Positions 51,872-63,160 of a DNA stretch of 64,000 nt are shown one piece after another (the first letter of the stretch is position 1; every line of letters begins with the position of its first letter). Location: contig OY970820.1 of NCBI GenBank assembly GCA_963853835.1, positions 71,606,909 to 71,670,908 on the forward strand, read 5' to 3'. Below the pieces are notes generated by a model. The model was not told the origin of the DNA. It made no database searches and saw only the letters and a list, made by a program, of their open reading frames with translations. Source of the stretch: Calendula officinalis. Lineage: Eukaryota > Streptophyta > Magnoliopsida > Asterales > Asteraceae. The position numbers and the translations under genes are program-made.

Positions 51872-53302
51872 ATTGGTATCAGAGCAAGGTGGCTCAGATC
51901 TGGAATGAAACAAGGATATATCGGTGATCACATCAAGATATTACGGTACTTTTCTTAAACCCATGTTATTGCTTAATCGCTAGTATCGTACAAGAAATCA
52001 ACTTGGATATAATATTCGATTATCAAAAGATCAATCCACACATATTTGGATGTAATTAAAAATTTCCATTCAGTGTCCATCCCATTTACCATTGTACGTC
52101 ACTGATTCGCACCCCAAAGTCCCAAACCCAAACGCCACCCACCTATGTTTATTTTTTGGTATGGGCTTGATGTGGACATTAATAAACGGAGAAGAGCCCA
52201 ATTAATTTGTGCATGGGTAAGCACTTGGTAGCTGCTTCACACTCGATTACTACTGATCTTTGATCCATTTTTTCTACTGCTCCAATATTCAATTTTACTA
52301 CTGCTCTATCAATGGCAGTAGTATATCATCTCAATGTTTCAATTACTACTGCTCCATGGCAAAATCGATTTTACTACTGAGCTTATTCCATAGTTACTAC
52401 TGATCCATGTCAAACGTTACTACTGATGGTATTATCAACGTTTACTACTGATCAGAAAAGATTTTACTACTGCTCCAATATTTACTACTGATACATCAAA
52501 AATACTACTGATCAGTAGTAAATGGGGAAATTAGCTTATTGAATATTACTACTGATCAGTAGTAAATGAAGAAAGCGGTGTTCGAACTTGTTACTGATCA
52601 GTACTAAACCAAAAAAAAAAAGAAAATTTTGTTACTGATCAGTACTAAAGAAGAAGTTGTTACTGATCAGTACTGAAGTAAACTTTTTACTACTGATTTC
52701 TTTATTATAACCGATACATCATATTTTGGAAAGCATGACACACACCATGCTCATTCCATATCACGGTTTATTGATCGTATCTGATAATAATGTGAAACGA
52801 ATCACATTATTCACACACACAGGTTGAAGGCATGATGAAGATAAAGGAAAATTTTATTTGTTACATATTTGATCTTTATCAATTGATTACAGAAGATAAT
52901 TGATTATATTTTATTTGAAGAAGAAGTGGAAAGTCTTATTACATAAGATGTTATGTATTGTTGTAACTGCAATTCAACAGAATCTTAACGAAAAGATCTG
53001 TTGAAGGCCAAGATGTCCTCATACAAGATTATGACGTTGCTGATTACTATATTTAGACGGAATGTGATGCTTAGTTTGAGTTTCTACTTCAACTTCAAAT
53101 AGAAGATAGTTGGTTTTCAATGTAATTAATATAGCCTTGAAGAACACAAGAATGATATCACACTTTTAGGGGAAGAAAAATTGTTGATCATTCAAGGGGA
53201 AGTTCAAGTTTCTCGGATTGATTTGATTATGTCAAAAAGGGGAAGAGACTTGAAGATTCCTAGCTAATTCTATAAGTTTTGTCAAATCAAATAGGGGAAG
53301 AT

Positions 53303-53793
53303 TGTTAGGAATATTATTATTAATATTCATTAAAGATTTGATTGTGTCAAAACTATTAAACTACAAGGACCTAAATGATGATATGAAGTTCAAGATTCAA
53401 ATAAGATTTAGGAGATAATCATTAATGTAAAAAGATATAGTATATCTTTATTAGTTTAAAAGATTTAGTTATTATCTTTTCCTTGTAAGTCTTGGGTTTT
53501 CTAGTATATAAAGAAACCTAATGACATAGAATTAGATGTTCTCAGAACCCACGTTTTAACGTGTTTGTGTGTAAAAACCTAAGCCTCAAGATCGTTTGAT
53601 CCTGTTTAACGAAGAACCGTTCTATGTATTTATATATAGAATTGAGGCTTTTAATGATGAAAACTTGTTTAGCTATACAAATCTGTTTAACTAATTCCGC
53701 AACTTTGTTATTTGTATATGCTTATTCCAGATAAGAACTAACTATTCTTAAGTCTAAAGATCTACGTTTATGAAGAGTTATTCGATCTTCACA
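53303..53793 (+). repeat. E3 LTR 3
   Basis: 491 bp, followed by the target duplication GGTAC. Confidence 0.95.
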
Positions 53794-53814
53794 GGTACCG
53801 CCACTGCCAACATT

Positions 53815-55379
53815 ATCTCTTCCCCCCTTTCCCCTCTCTCTACATATTCGTCTCTTTCTCTATCTAGAATTAAAAGTGACGAGTTTGATGCCAACAGTGA
53901 TGATAAATTGACGAGGTTTACATAGGAATTGAAGAGTTCCGAAGACGCCGTTGAAAGGGATCTTAGGGAGTTTGTTACGTGACCGTATGTTTTTTTTAAT
54001 ATTAGAAAAACAAGTTAATTTAATGACAACACTAATCAAATGATTGAGCTTTTAGTATATATTAATTTTAATTAGTTACCTAAACAAAAATACAACGAAT
54101 GATAATACAGATTCTGATATGATGGGTAGGTATAGGTGAGCTTGCATATATGGTCAGCTTAAAGTTAGACCTGGCAAGTGTTTTGTAAATAAAAGCAACC
54201 TTATTATGTGCAAGGAAGGAAAAATGGAATATAATATGTGTATGGAAGTACTAGGAATGACCTAAACAACATTAACTGCAGTCACGAGCAGCTGTTTCTT
54301 GCCCCATCTCGTCTTTAAGGCCATCTCTTATCAATCGGGGTGTTTTGAAGATTTCTTAATATGGATTAAATGAAACTAAAGTTACCCTAAAAAAGATTTG
54401 TATGTGCAATTCTTTTCAAAATTGACCATGTGTTACTCCACTAAAACGCCGCCACGTGTCCGAGTTAGTGCTACTCAACCTTGATACTATTGCTTGTTAA
54501 CATTGTTACTACTGCTCGTTAATATTGCTCAACCTTGATACTAGTGCTCGTTAGTACTGCTCAACGCTTAGTGCTGCCCCAGTTAGTGCTGCTCACCAGT
54601 TAGTTCTGCTCAAAGTTACTGCTGCTCTATGAAGTCTCCCAGTAGCACGGGGTATTTTGGGAAGATTGAAGTATATCAGTCTTAAATGTAAGTCTCCCAT
54701 TTAAATTGGTCTATTTTGACAATTAATTGGATCTATTTTAATTAAATTAATTATTCAATATTATATTTTATATTAAAAAATAAAATAATCAGTGTGTTCC
54801 AAAACAAGGGTGTTGTTGATATGATTGTTAGTTTGAATGTCAGTTGTGTGACCATAATGTGACATGAAATTAAAATGTCAACTGTTATTCTGATTTTGAA
54901 ATCAAAGCTGTCTTATTAACTTTTTAGTTTTGAAAAATAATTTATAAAAAATGTTAGACTTACCTTATTAACTTTATTAGCATTGGAATGTTGATAAGTT
55001 ATTATTTAAAATTGGAATAATTTTTTGATGTAAAATTTAAACTTACAGCTTAAAGTCATGAATCATTTAAAAAAGTTCGCATATGTAACTTTTAAGAATG
55101 GCTTCTTAAAAGATAATAGAAAATTTGTTTTTAAAAGTTGCTTTTAGATAATTAAAACATTTTTTTTTTACTTATTGACTTTTTAACAAGCTAGTGAGTA
55201 AACATTTTTTATAAGCCTATCCAAACAACGCTCTTAATTTACTTTTCTAAACTGAAATAAGTACGAATCAAGATAAATTACAAGAATATGTTACATTACA
55301 TGTTTAAATAACGGATAAATGATTCGTGTTGTTAGTTGCACAACAAAGGAATAGCGAATATGTTTACATATGAAAAAAC
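53815..55379. other. Spacer with an exon-like patch and a TACTGCTC cluster
   Basis: At 53870-53985 the plus strand reads KSDEFDANSDDKLTRFT, stop, ELKSSEDAVERDLREFVT, stop: exon-like and charged, but I do not recognise it. At about 54465-54640, GTGCTGCTCA and TACTACTGCTC-like units recur roughly ten times. The rest is AT-rich. Confidence 0.45.
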
Positions 55380-55382
55380 TTA

Positions 55383-56220
55383 GGTGCTGTTTATTTTTTC
55401 AGAGCAAAAAGATCTGCTGTCTGCGGACCACATCTGTCAGCTGCTGCAGCTTCTGAGACGGACCAAAGCTCTGCAGTCTGCAAGAAAACTGTTGTTTGTT
55501 TTTTAACATCTGCAGACTGCTTAAATAAACTGAAATTTAAAATATACACCATCTTGCAACATTGAAATAATAATATATATGAATATAATAATGATAGTAT
55601 TAATTAATATATTAATAATATTAGTTAATATATTAATATTATATTATATTTTATATATAATAGTACTATATATAATTTAAATATAATAATATATATTTTA
55701 AATATATTTAAATATAATAATATTTATAATTTAAATTTAATAATATATCTTATTATCCAATAATATAATAATATTATATATTAATATAATAATAATATTA
55801 ATATTAATTAATATATAATAATAATATTTATGAATAAAATAATAATATTAATTAATATAATAATATTAATTATTATAATAATATTATATATTAACATAAT
55901 AATAAAATATATTAATATAATAAAATATATTAATATAATAATAAAATTAATTAATATATAATAATAATATTAATTTAAATAATAATATTATATATTAACA
56001 TAATAATAATATTAATTAAATTTGGAGATGTTTTTTTTTTAAGTTTGGAAGACCCAAGAAGTTAATGCCCAAGTCTTCCTGGGGAAGACCTTAGGCAGAC
56101 AATATAAGGTCTGCATGCTTCCGAAAAACAAACATCTGCGCATGTCTTTTTCTGCGCGTGATCTGCACCGCGAAGACAAAAGACCTCAGGAAGACCTTTT
56201 GTCAAAAAACAAACAGCACC
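55383..56220. mobile_element. Tourist-like MITE with an AT-rich core
   Basis: TTA duplications at 55380-55382 and 56221-56223. Inverted ends GGTGCTGTTTATTTTTT and GGTGCTGTTTGTTTTTT. The ends are rich in CTGCAGACTG/GAAGACC words. The core (about 55560-56020) is almost pure A/T made of AATATTAAT/TAATAATAT words. 838 bp, non-coding. Confidence 0.82.
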
Positions 56221-56363
56221 TTAGAGTACTAAAAAAAGTATATTTTCATTTATTTATTTGCTTTTGTTGCATCTAAGTTGGGTGATATTTGTTATTCGGA
56301 CATTTTCCATTTGTAGAATCCTAGAAAATGAGACCGAAGAAACTGGAATTTGTAAACGAGTCA

Positions 56364-56365
<2 letters not shown>

Positions 56366-56457
<92 letters not shown>
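56366..56457. repeat. (AT)n microsatellite
   Basis: About 46 AT units; the poly-Tyr-Ile frames over it are artefacts. Confidence 0.98.
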
Positions 56458-56459
<2 letters not shown>

Positions 56460-56928
56460 TCTTTACTTGATTATCTTATATCCAAAAATGTATTTTGCTT
56501 TGATATAAAGGAAATCAAGAAGTAATGACATAGAAACACCTAAAAACAACTTATTTGCAAGTACAAACAATGTCTTAATCCTATAAAAGAAGGCTAATAT
56601 GTTTAAAACCTGCGATGTAAACTTTGAGGCTTTGAGTCCAAGGTACAGAAGTTGGGCCTTGAATCACCCTGGCCCACCCACTAATTTGAGTTAGCCCGGT
56701 TTTTTCCTACTATTATTTTCGTTGTTCTTTAGTGTTGGTTTTAAGGAAAAGTGGTTTTGGGGAATTTTGCATGGCCTGTACGTTGCACTTGTCAACAAGT
56801 GTTTTTGGGGCATTTTGCATCCGATGGTGTGTCTATACTATATATGTTGCTATCGATAATAGCGTTTTGGGCTTGTTTCTTCATTTCATTTTCAATAGAT
56901 ATCCATTAGGTTAGGCCCACTATGGTCG
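56458..56928. other. Spacer, nothing recognised
   Basis: A 60-codon frame at 56732-56914 has no supporting evidence. Confidence 0.5.
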
Positions 56929-56937
56929 CTTACAACC

Positions 56938-57356
56938 GAGGTTCTAGAAAGCGTAAGGCGTGGCGTGACGGCACCATCAAGCCTCAGCCAAGGTGAGTCA
57001 TAGCGGGCTATGGCGTTTTTCAAGGCGTGATTTAAGTCGGCAATTTTTTTATATAATTTATATATATATATATACGTATATTAATTTTTTTTTTATTTTA
57101 TAAATCTATTGATTTACATAACAATTCATATATAAAACTCATAAAAAATATTACATCTAAATTTATAATTATATATTTTACCTTTTTTAAAAAAAAATTC
57201 ATTTTTCACAGCCGCCTTCAAAAAAGCTCGTTATAAGGCGCGCCTTATCACGCCTTATCTCACGCCACGCCTAGCCCAACCGCCATGGTCTGTTTCGTAA
57301 CGTCGACGCCGCGCCTCACGCCTTGGCGCCGCCATGACGCGCCTTTTAGAACCTTG
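56938..57356. mobile_element. Mutator-like MITE
   Basis: Duplication CTTACAACC at 56929-56937 and 57357-57365 (a further G matches on the left). Ends GAGGTTCTAGAAAGCG and, inverted, CAAGGTTCTAAAAGGCG. The arms are filled with GGCGTG/CACGCC words that could fold back. 419 bp, non-coding. The 9-10 bp duplication suggests Mutator superfamily. Confidence 0.7.
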
Positions 57357-57614
57357 CTTACAACCAGGGCCAGACCAATGCATTTTGATGCCCCGAGCGA
57401 AGCGGGTAAAAAAATGCCCCTACTCGTAACAAACTTAAGAAATTTTAGCCGTGATTTCAATGTACATATATGTTATCAAACTTAACTTACAAAAAGCATT
57501 TCTCATAGCATAAAATGGTCAAACTTAGTACATTTTATAATGTACACAAAAAGAACAACTAAAAAAGAGATTACGGTAAAAAGAGGACAACCTACTAGAT
57601 CTTTTCATATTGGT

Positions 57615-58145
57615 TGTAACACACCAATTTTTTTAACCAAATTTAAAACTTTTAAATAATAAGACTTAAGTCTTTACAAACTAAAAATCCCAAAAATACG
57701 GTTTAAATAAAACATTTGGAATGATCAATAAGTATAAAAAATTGGTGTTACAATAATATCAAAACTATAGTCTTAGGGAATCAAATGGTACACCGAGCTA
57801 ATCACTTCCAAATGCTAACTACGGGCCGTCTAATCCTTAGCTCCTGAACCTGAGTACATAGTCAAAATAAACGTAGTACGTGAGACAAAATTGTCTCGTG
57901 AGAAACATGGGTTTTAGACCCGGTTAGAAAATATTTGCAAGAAAATAACAATTAAATAATTATCAAATTGCATATAGTCAAACATACTCTAAGGCTTGCC
58001 ATAAGCCCAACACATACGTAACGGGCCTCCCTGAAACAACTCCCCCGATATGGGTTAACTAGGTAAACTCCCCCGTTTCCGGGTTATCAATTTCTCCCCC
58101 GATTTCCGGGTTATCTCAAACTCCCCCGATTTACGGGTTATCTAT
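57615..58145. repeat. Probable gypsy LTR relic 1
   Basis: Begins TGTAACACACC and carries GACAAAATTGTCTCGTGAG and similar. Such TGT(A/C)ACACxCC starts are familiar from Asteraceae Ty3/gypsy LTRs (memory). No matching partner LTR in the window. Confidence 0.35.
58039..58142 (+). repeat. CTCCCCCGATTTCCGGGTTATC minisatellite
   Basis: Four imperfect copies, period about 26 bp, of a unit based on CTCCCCCGATTTCCGGG and TTATC. Confidence 0.9.
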
Positions 58146-58545
58146 TGTCACACCCCGCCAAAAATGAGTTTTACTTCATTTAAAATATTTTGCGGAAGAA
58201 CGGAGGTGTAACGTTCATGATTACATAGCAAAAATTAAGTAAACAAACAACCACGTAAATAACATAATAAAAATGGTTTACCTTCTAAAAATGGAAAGTT
58301 TTCAAAAATAGTAGTTACTAAAAATAGTAAGTTTTGAAAATGAAGTGATTGTTCGTAAACTTAAATGTTCATTCATGGCTCACGACACATCCACTGCTCA
58401 TATCCTCCAGTGTCATTGAACTCCTAAATCACCTGGAAAACATAAGTAAAAGGGTCAACAATAATGTTGAGTGAATCCACATGGTTAATGTTGTATGAAA
58501 AGTAAAGTGTTTGCTACCCTAAATGTTTGTTATGAAAATGGTTTA
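58146..58545. repeat. Probable gypsy LTR relic 2
   Basis: Starts TGTCACACCCCGCC; includes GGTCAACAATAATGTTGAG. Truncated by element E4 at 58546. Confidence 0.4.
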
Positions 58546-58808
58546 TGTTAGGACTAAGTTTGTAATAAGGTTTTGACCTTTAATCTCATTAGTTAACCCT
58601 TTTCTCGTTAATTGGTAGGAGTATATAATGTTGTATGTTTGACTTGATTTGTAAGCTTTCCCACACAATTACTGAATACACTTTCTGAAAGCTCATCATC
58701 CATCTCCATTCTCTCTCAAGAACACACACACACTTTCTCACACTAAACCTTCAATTCTTAGCATAATCAACATGAATTAGCTTGAATTAAGCATACTTTG
58801 ATCTCTCA
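58546..58808 (+). repeat. E4 5' LTR
   Basis: 263 bp; limits set by TG at the start and CA before the primer site, since the second LTR is not visible. Contains a TCTCTC-rich stretch near the likely transcription start. Confidence 0.75.
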
Positions 58809-58810
58809 TT

Positions 58811-58822
58811 TGGTATCAGAGC
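58811..58822 (+). promoter_or_regulatory. E4 primer binding site (tRNA-iMet)
   Basis: TGGTATCAGAGC two bases after the LTR. Confidence 0.92.
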
Positions 58823-59239
58823 GAAAACTCTCTGTGAGTGGATCCAAATTCAAGCTAAATCGATCAAGATCTGGAAAAATGAAAAAAAAAATTGTTCGTG
58901 AGCTGTGAAATTAATGTTGTAAATTTTTGTTTCGAATTGAAGATTTTATTGAAGAATCATGTTTCTCCAGTGATACTAATAAGAATAGACTCAAAGTTCA
59001 GTAAAATCCGTCAACAATGCATCTCAATTTGATGATTTTAGTGAAAAACTTGGAAAAGTTCAAAAACTCAACAAAAATCAAAAATCCGATCAAATGTGTT
59101 ATGTTTTGGGTTATATGATCGGATCAAAGTGTTAGCAAATAGATTTCGAGTAGTTAGCAAAAAGAATCACTGAAATCGATTGAGAAATGAGCAAAATCGG
59201 ATCAGAAAGGTGAAGAAAAGTACGTCTGTGGTCTTCCGT

Positions 59240-60270
59240 CGACTTCTTCGGCCTCAAGAACAAGAACAAGAACGACCGAACTCAAGTCTTCGGCACTCAA
59301 TCTCCGGCCCAAGTAAGTTGTTCGGCCCAAAATTAATTCATTTTCAGTCTTCGGCCCAGAAAGAACTTCGGCCCGAACTTGATTATCGGCCCGTAAGAGA
59401 ACTTCGGCCCGAACTTCAAAACCTTAAGAGAACTTCGGCCCGAACTTCAAAACCTTCGGCCCAATAGTTTGGCCCAATACTTCAAAATCTAGTGTTCGGT
59501 CACCTAGTTCGTCTATCAACAGATTCCAACTCAATCCTTGAAGAGTTCGATTTCAACAGATTCATCACATAATCGATTTCAACACAAATCGATTTCAAAC
59601 ACATAATCAATTTCAAAACAACTAAGATAATTGAATCGTCCTTAAAGAGTTTGGCAATTTCAAACTCAAGATTTTCCGACTCGACAATTCGATCTTCCGA
59701 CTAGACAGTTCGACACGACTCAAATTGATTCACATTAGTCTCGGAAATTGACTCCAGAATTGATCTCAGTTTGATTCCGATTTCAAACGTTTCTTCTTCC
59801 GATCTCAATTTAGTTCTCATAAACTGTTCGACATAAATTGTTCGGCAGAAATTGATACTTGATTCTTGGATCGATTAAGTGTTGCAATTCAATGCGACTA
59901 AAGATCATTCAGACGAGATATGAATTGATTAACATGGGAATTAGACTTTAATCAAGATCTCAATTGTTCGGCCTCAGCTTCCGTTTGTGTTCGATCTCTG
60001 TATTGCGATTACTGTGTTGTGTTCGATCGTCTAATATTAGGACCTAATCAAAAGTTCGGACATTAGAAACAACCGGCCCATAAAGAACTCTCGGCCCAAA
60101 CAGTTATAACCCAAACCAAATTACTTCATTAAACTCAATTAAACAAAAAGCCCAAAACAACTTCAAGTATTCGGCCGCACATGTTGTTTGAATAAGCCCA
60201 GTTTATTCTTAGCCAAATATCAATTAATCACAAATCAAGTTTTCAAGCCCAAATCTCAATTGGTATTAAG
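59240..60270 (+). repeat. TTCGGCCC motif field in the E4 leader
   Basis: About 15 copies of TTCGGCCC or close variants (TTCGGCCT, CCGGCCCA, ATCGGCCC), densest at 59240-59470, where CTTCGGCCCGAACTT forms short palindromes. The 95-codon frame over it is an artefact. Confidence 0.85.
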
Positions 60271-60390
60271 TGTTCGGCCCAAAATTTTAAAAAAAGTCTA
60301 AACAATTTTTTTTTTTTTTATCAAAAGCTTATAACAACTTAGTTTAACTGAACCATTTAAGCCCACAATCATTTAGAATCATTTTTAAAA

Positions 60391-61470
60391 ATGACATCTA
60401 AAGATGCACTCTCGATCGGATCTGATCTCAAACCTCCAGTGTTATATCGAGGAGAATATCCACAGTGGAAGAAACGTTTTCTCCACTTTATCAGAAATCA
60501 GGAGCTACATGTTGAAATTCTTGAATCCCTCGAGCATGGAAATGCCGTATTTTATGTAGATGCTATTGCTGATCCAGATGCTATTCCTGTAGTTATAAGT
60601 GGAAAACGTCGTATTCCTCCTGCTGAATATTCAGTACAACAATCTCGAAGAGCCAAAGCCGATGTACAATCGTATTCTTTTATGCTTCAAGGCTTACCAA
60701 ATGACATCTACAATAGTTTAGATAGTCTTGAAACTGGCAAAGAGCTGTGGGATGAGATCAGGAAACAAATGGAGGGTACAGTGTTAGGCAACAAGGCAAA
60801 GATGGTTACTACCCTGAATTCTTATCAATCATTCAAAGCTATAAATGGAGAAGACTTGGAAAGTACATATCACAGATATTGTACATTGATGAATGAATTT
60901 CGCAAAAACCATTTGCGTAACGAAAATTTGGAGCTGAATATCAAATTCATTCATAGTCTATTACCAGAATGGGAAATATTTGGGAATAGTGCCATGCAGC
61001 ACAAAGACCTCAGTCTCATTGATATTCATGAACTCTATGAATATTTGCACCAAAATGAACCTATGGTTAAAAACATAGTGAAAACTAAACAAGAGACTGA
61101 TGATACTCTAGCACTGCTCACCAAACAACATCATTTGTATGCATCTACAACAAAAATGAATGAAAGTGTTGAAATACCAGTGACGTCTACAACTGATGAT
61201 TTGCAAAAAGAACTCGAAGATGTACTTCAAGCAATGTCACTTATTTCAAATTATGAGAAGAAGTACTACAAGAAACCAACAAACAACAACTTAAGATCGT
61301 CCTCAAACTTTAAATATGCTCCATCTGCTTCAGCAACTAACAACACAACTGATAAACAATCTCTTACACCACTGGATCCAACGAAAAAATGTTACAACTG
61401 TGGTGTTGCTGGTCATTACTCACGCGACTGCAAGAAACCCAAAGTCCGTGATTCGGAATACTTTAAATGA
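60391..61470 (+). CDS. gag: E4 gag, capsid and zinc knuckle
   Basis: 359 codons from MTSKDALSIGSDLKPP. The copia UBN2-type capsid region is at about 15-235 (YPQWKKRFLHFIRNQEL; LELNIKFIHSLLPEWE). A CCHC knuckle CYNCGVAGHYSRDC lies at 334-347. TGA at 61468-61470 stops it; the same frame resumes at 61471, so this is a point nonsense change and not a gene end. Confidence 0.9.
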   Translation: MTSKDALSIGSDLKPPVLYRGEYPQWKKRFLHFIRNQELHVEILESLEHGNAVFYVDAIADPDAIPVVISGKRRIPPAEYSVQQSRRAKADVQSYSFMLQGLPNDIYNSLDSLETGKELWDEIRKQMEGTVLGNKAKMVTTLNSYQSFKAINGEDLESTYHRYCTLMNEFRKNHLRNENLELNIKFIHSLLPEWEIFGNSAMQHKDLSLIDIHELYEYLHQNEPMVKNIVKTKQETDDTLALLTKQHHLYASTTKMNESVEIPVTSTTDDLQKELEDVLQAMSLISNYEKKYYKKPTNNNLRSSSNFKYAPSASATNNTTDKQSLTPLDPTKKCYNCGVAGHYSRDCKKPKVRDSEYFK

Positions 61471-61473
61471 AAA

Positions 61474-62349
61474 ATGCTCATGGCTAAGAAAATAGAGGCT
61501 GGAAAGGTGTTGTTAGCTGAAGACCTTAGTTGGATGGAAGATTCTGAACCGGAAGACGAAGAACATTCAGCCAACCTGTGTTTTATGACGAGAGAAAATG
61601 CAGAGGTTGCTGATCGTATTAAAGAACTCGATGAGGATGGCAAGGTACACACTTCTCTTCTCTCTAATGATAATACTTCCATTAATTCTGATACTTGTCT
61701 TATCCAAAATCAGATGTCTCAAATAGAATTATTCACCCAAAAACTTTTAGACGAAACATATTTAAATGATCAACTTAAAGATCGTTTAAATATTTTGGAA
61801 AATCAAAACAAACAAAATGCTCATCTAGGTGAGAAACTTGTTCATCATATTCAACAAACTCAAATTTTTAAACAAGAGAATCTCGAGTTACAAAGTCAAA
61901 TATCAGAATTACAAGCTAAATTTGATCACAATCACAAATTATACACAAAAACATGGCATGAATATCAATATAAAAAAAATGCGTTGGCACGAAAACAACA
62001 AGATTTTGATGATAATGAAAAACAATTTAAATCTTTAAACTCACAAATCAAAGAATTAACTGAAAATATTCATGAACAAAAGATAAATTCATTAAATGAA
62101 ATGAAAACCAAACAAAATATCATAAACACACTCAAGCATGAAATAAATAAATTGAATTCCCATATTAAACATCTTGAGGAGTTAATTGTCAAAAGAGGAC
62201 ACACTGATCAAACCATTCATCTTAACAAGCCCAAAGATTTTAAATACTTTAATTCAAGAGAAGGGCTCGGTGCTGAGAATCCTGAATATCTTAATACTGC
62301 ATGCAAAATGGTTCCTACCTTATATGATTCAAGATACATGCAGGAATAA
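61474..62349 (+). CDS. gag: E4 gag, coiled-coil region
   Basis: 291 codons in the same frame as 60391-61470. Starts with MLMAKKIEAGKVLLAEDLSW and an acidic patch, then about 200 residues of Asn/Gln/Lys-rich heptads (KLLDETYLNDQLKDRLNIL). Ends at TAA 62347-62349, after which the frame is again open. The ATG at its start is incidental. Confidence 0.8.
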   Translation: MLMAKKIEAGKVLLAEDLSWMEDSEPEDEEHSANLCFMTRENAEVADRIKELDEDGKVHTSLLSNDNTSINSDTCLIQNQMSQIELFTQKLLDETYLNDQLKDRLNILENQNKQNAHLGEKLVHHIQQTQIFKQENLELQSQISELQAKFDHNHKLYTKTWHEYQYKKNALARKQQDFDDNEKQFKSLNSQIKELTENIHEQKINSLNEMKTKQNIINTLKHEINKLNSHIKHLEELIVKRGHTDQTIHLNKPKDFKYFNSREGLGAENPEYLNTACKMVPTLYDSRYMQE

Positions 62350-63160
62350 GAAATAGAGACTTTCAATCGAGCTAGAAAGGAGAATGTCCAAATTAGTTTT
62401 AATTACACTGAATTAAATAAAACATATGAAACTAAAAAGGCTCACTTTGAAAATGATGATTATTTTCCAATTATAACACCTGAAGAATTTGAGATAAAAG
62501 GTAATGCTGTCCTTCAACAGAAGATAACACCAAAGATTTATGTTCCATCTCTCATTCTTGAAAAGAAAATTTACCAACTGGAAAATGAAATCGATGAAAC
62601 TCATAAGGCTTTTGACAAAGAAAAATCTGATCTACAAGCTAAAATACATGAATTAGAAGATAAAATTGTAGCAATCAAATCTATTTCTAATGAACAGATT
62701 TCTAATCAAAAGGCTTCTTCAAAACCAACGTCTCAAAATGTCAATTCTTCTTCTCCTAAAACTCCAATTCTTTTAAGACGAGATTCTAATTCCCCAGTTT
62801 CAAATTTTTCAGATCGAAATTTAAAATCCAAGCTTAAGAAGCCAGTGCAAGGAGGAATGCAAGAAGTTGAGCAGTCTAAGAAGTCTAATTCGACTAACTC
62901 TAGTATGCTTAAGTCCACAGAGCTTAAGAAGTCTAGATCTCCTTCGTTTTTAGCTTCTTCTTTTTCTAATTCAAATAAATGTAATAACTCAACAAAGTTT
63001 ATTTCTCCTGCTACACGTTATGGTATTGTGTATGATTCTGCAATTTATCGTCCTGTTAATTTTGCTGTTAATGGTGTGAATTTGGTTGTTAAAATAGATA
63101 AAAATGGAAACAAAGTTTATTTTGACAGAAAATTGATCAACCAATTTCTCAATATGATAC
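62350..63160 (+). CDS. gag: E4 gag, third part
   Basis: Same frame continues without stops: EIETFNRARKENVQISFNYT, a second short coiled coil, a Ser/Pro/Lys-rich stretch (PKTPILLRRDSNSPVS) and RYGIVYDSAIYRPVNFAVNG. Near 63160 the coding register shifts to that of 63210-63704. Confidence 0.7.

Larger units (their letters stand above)
49459..53793 (+). mobile_element. E3: non-coding LTR retrotransposon in tandem, LTR-int-LTR-int-LTR
   Basis: Three 491-bp LTRs at 49459-49949, 51381-51871 and 53303-53793 alternate with two 1,431-bp internal regions, giving an exact 1,922-bp period. One target duplication, GGTAC (49454-49458, 53794-53798), flanks the whole array. Each internal region starts AT then TGGTATCAGAGC (initiator-Met primer site) and ends with AGGGGAAGAT (polypurine tract). 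No open frame of 60 codons or more exists, so it is non-autonomous. The two units look almost identical; I noticed one C/T difference (50209 against 52131). The array probably arose by LTR-LTR unequal exchange or integration of a concatemer. Confidence 0.95.
48849..53806. mobile_element. Non-autonomous hAT element interrupted by E3
   Basis: Ends CAGTGGCGGT (48849) and, inverted, CAGTGGCGGT (53806), flanked by the 8-bp duplication CCAACATT at 48841-48848 and 53807-53814: hAT hallmarks. Without E3 the element is about 618 bp and non-coding. AGCTTAGTGGTTAA and AGTTTAAGTCCC at about 48980-49030 look faintly tRNA-like. Confidence 0.85.

Noticed and set aside
56258..56525. Poly Tyr-Ile ORFs
   Set aside because: Translation of an (AT)n microsatellite.
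59180..59467. 95-codon ORF in the E4 leader
   Set aside because: Formed by TTCGGCCC repeats in untranslated leader; gag starts at 60391.
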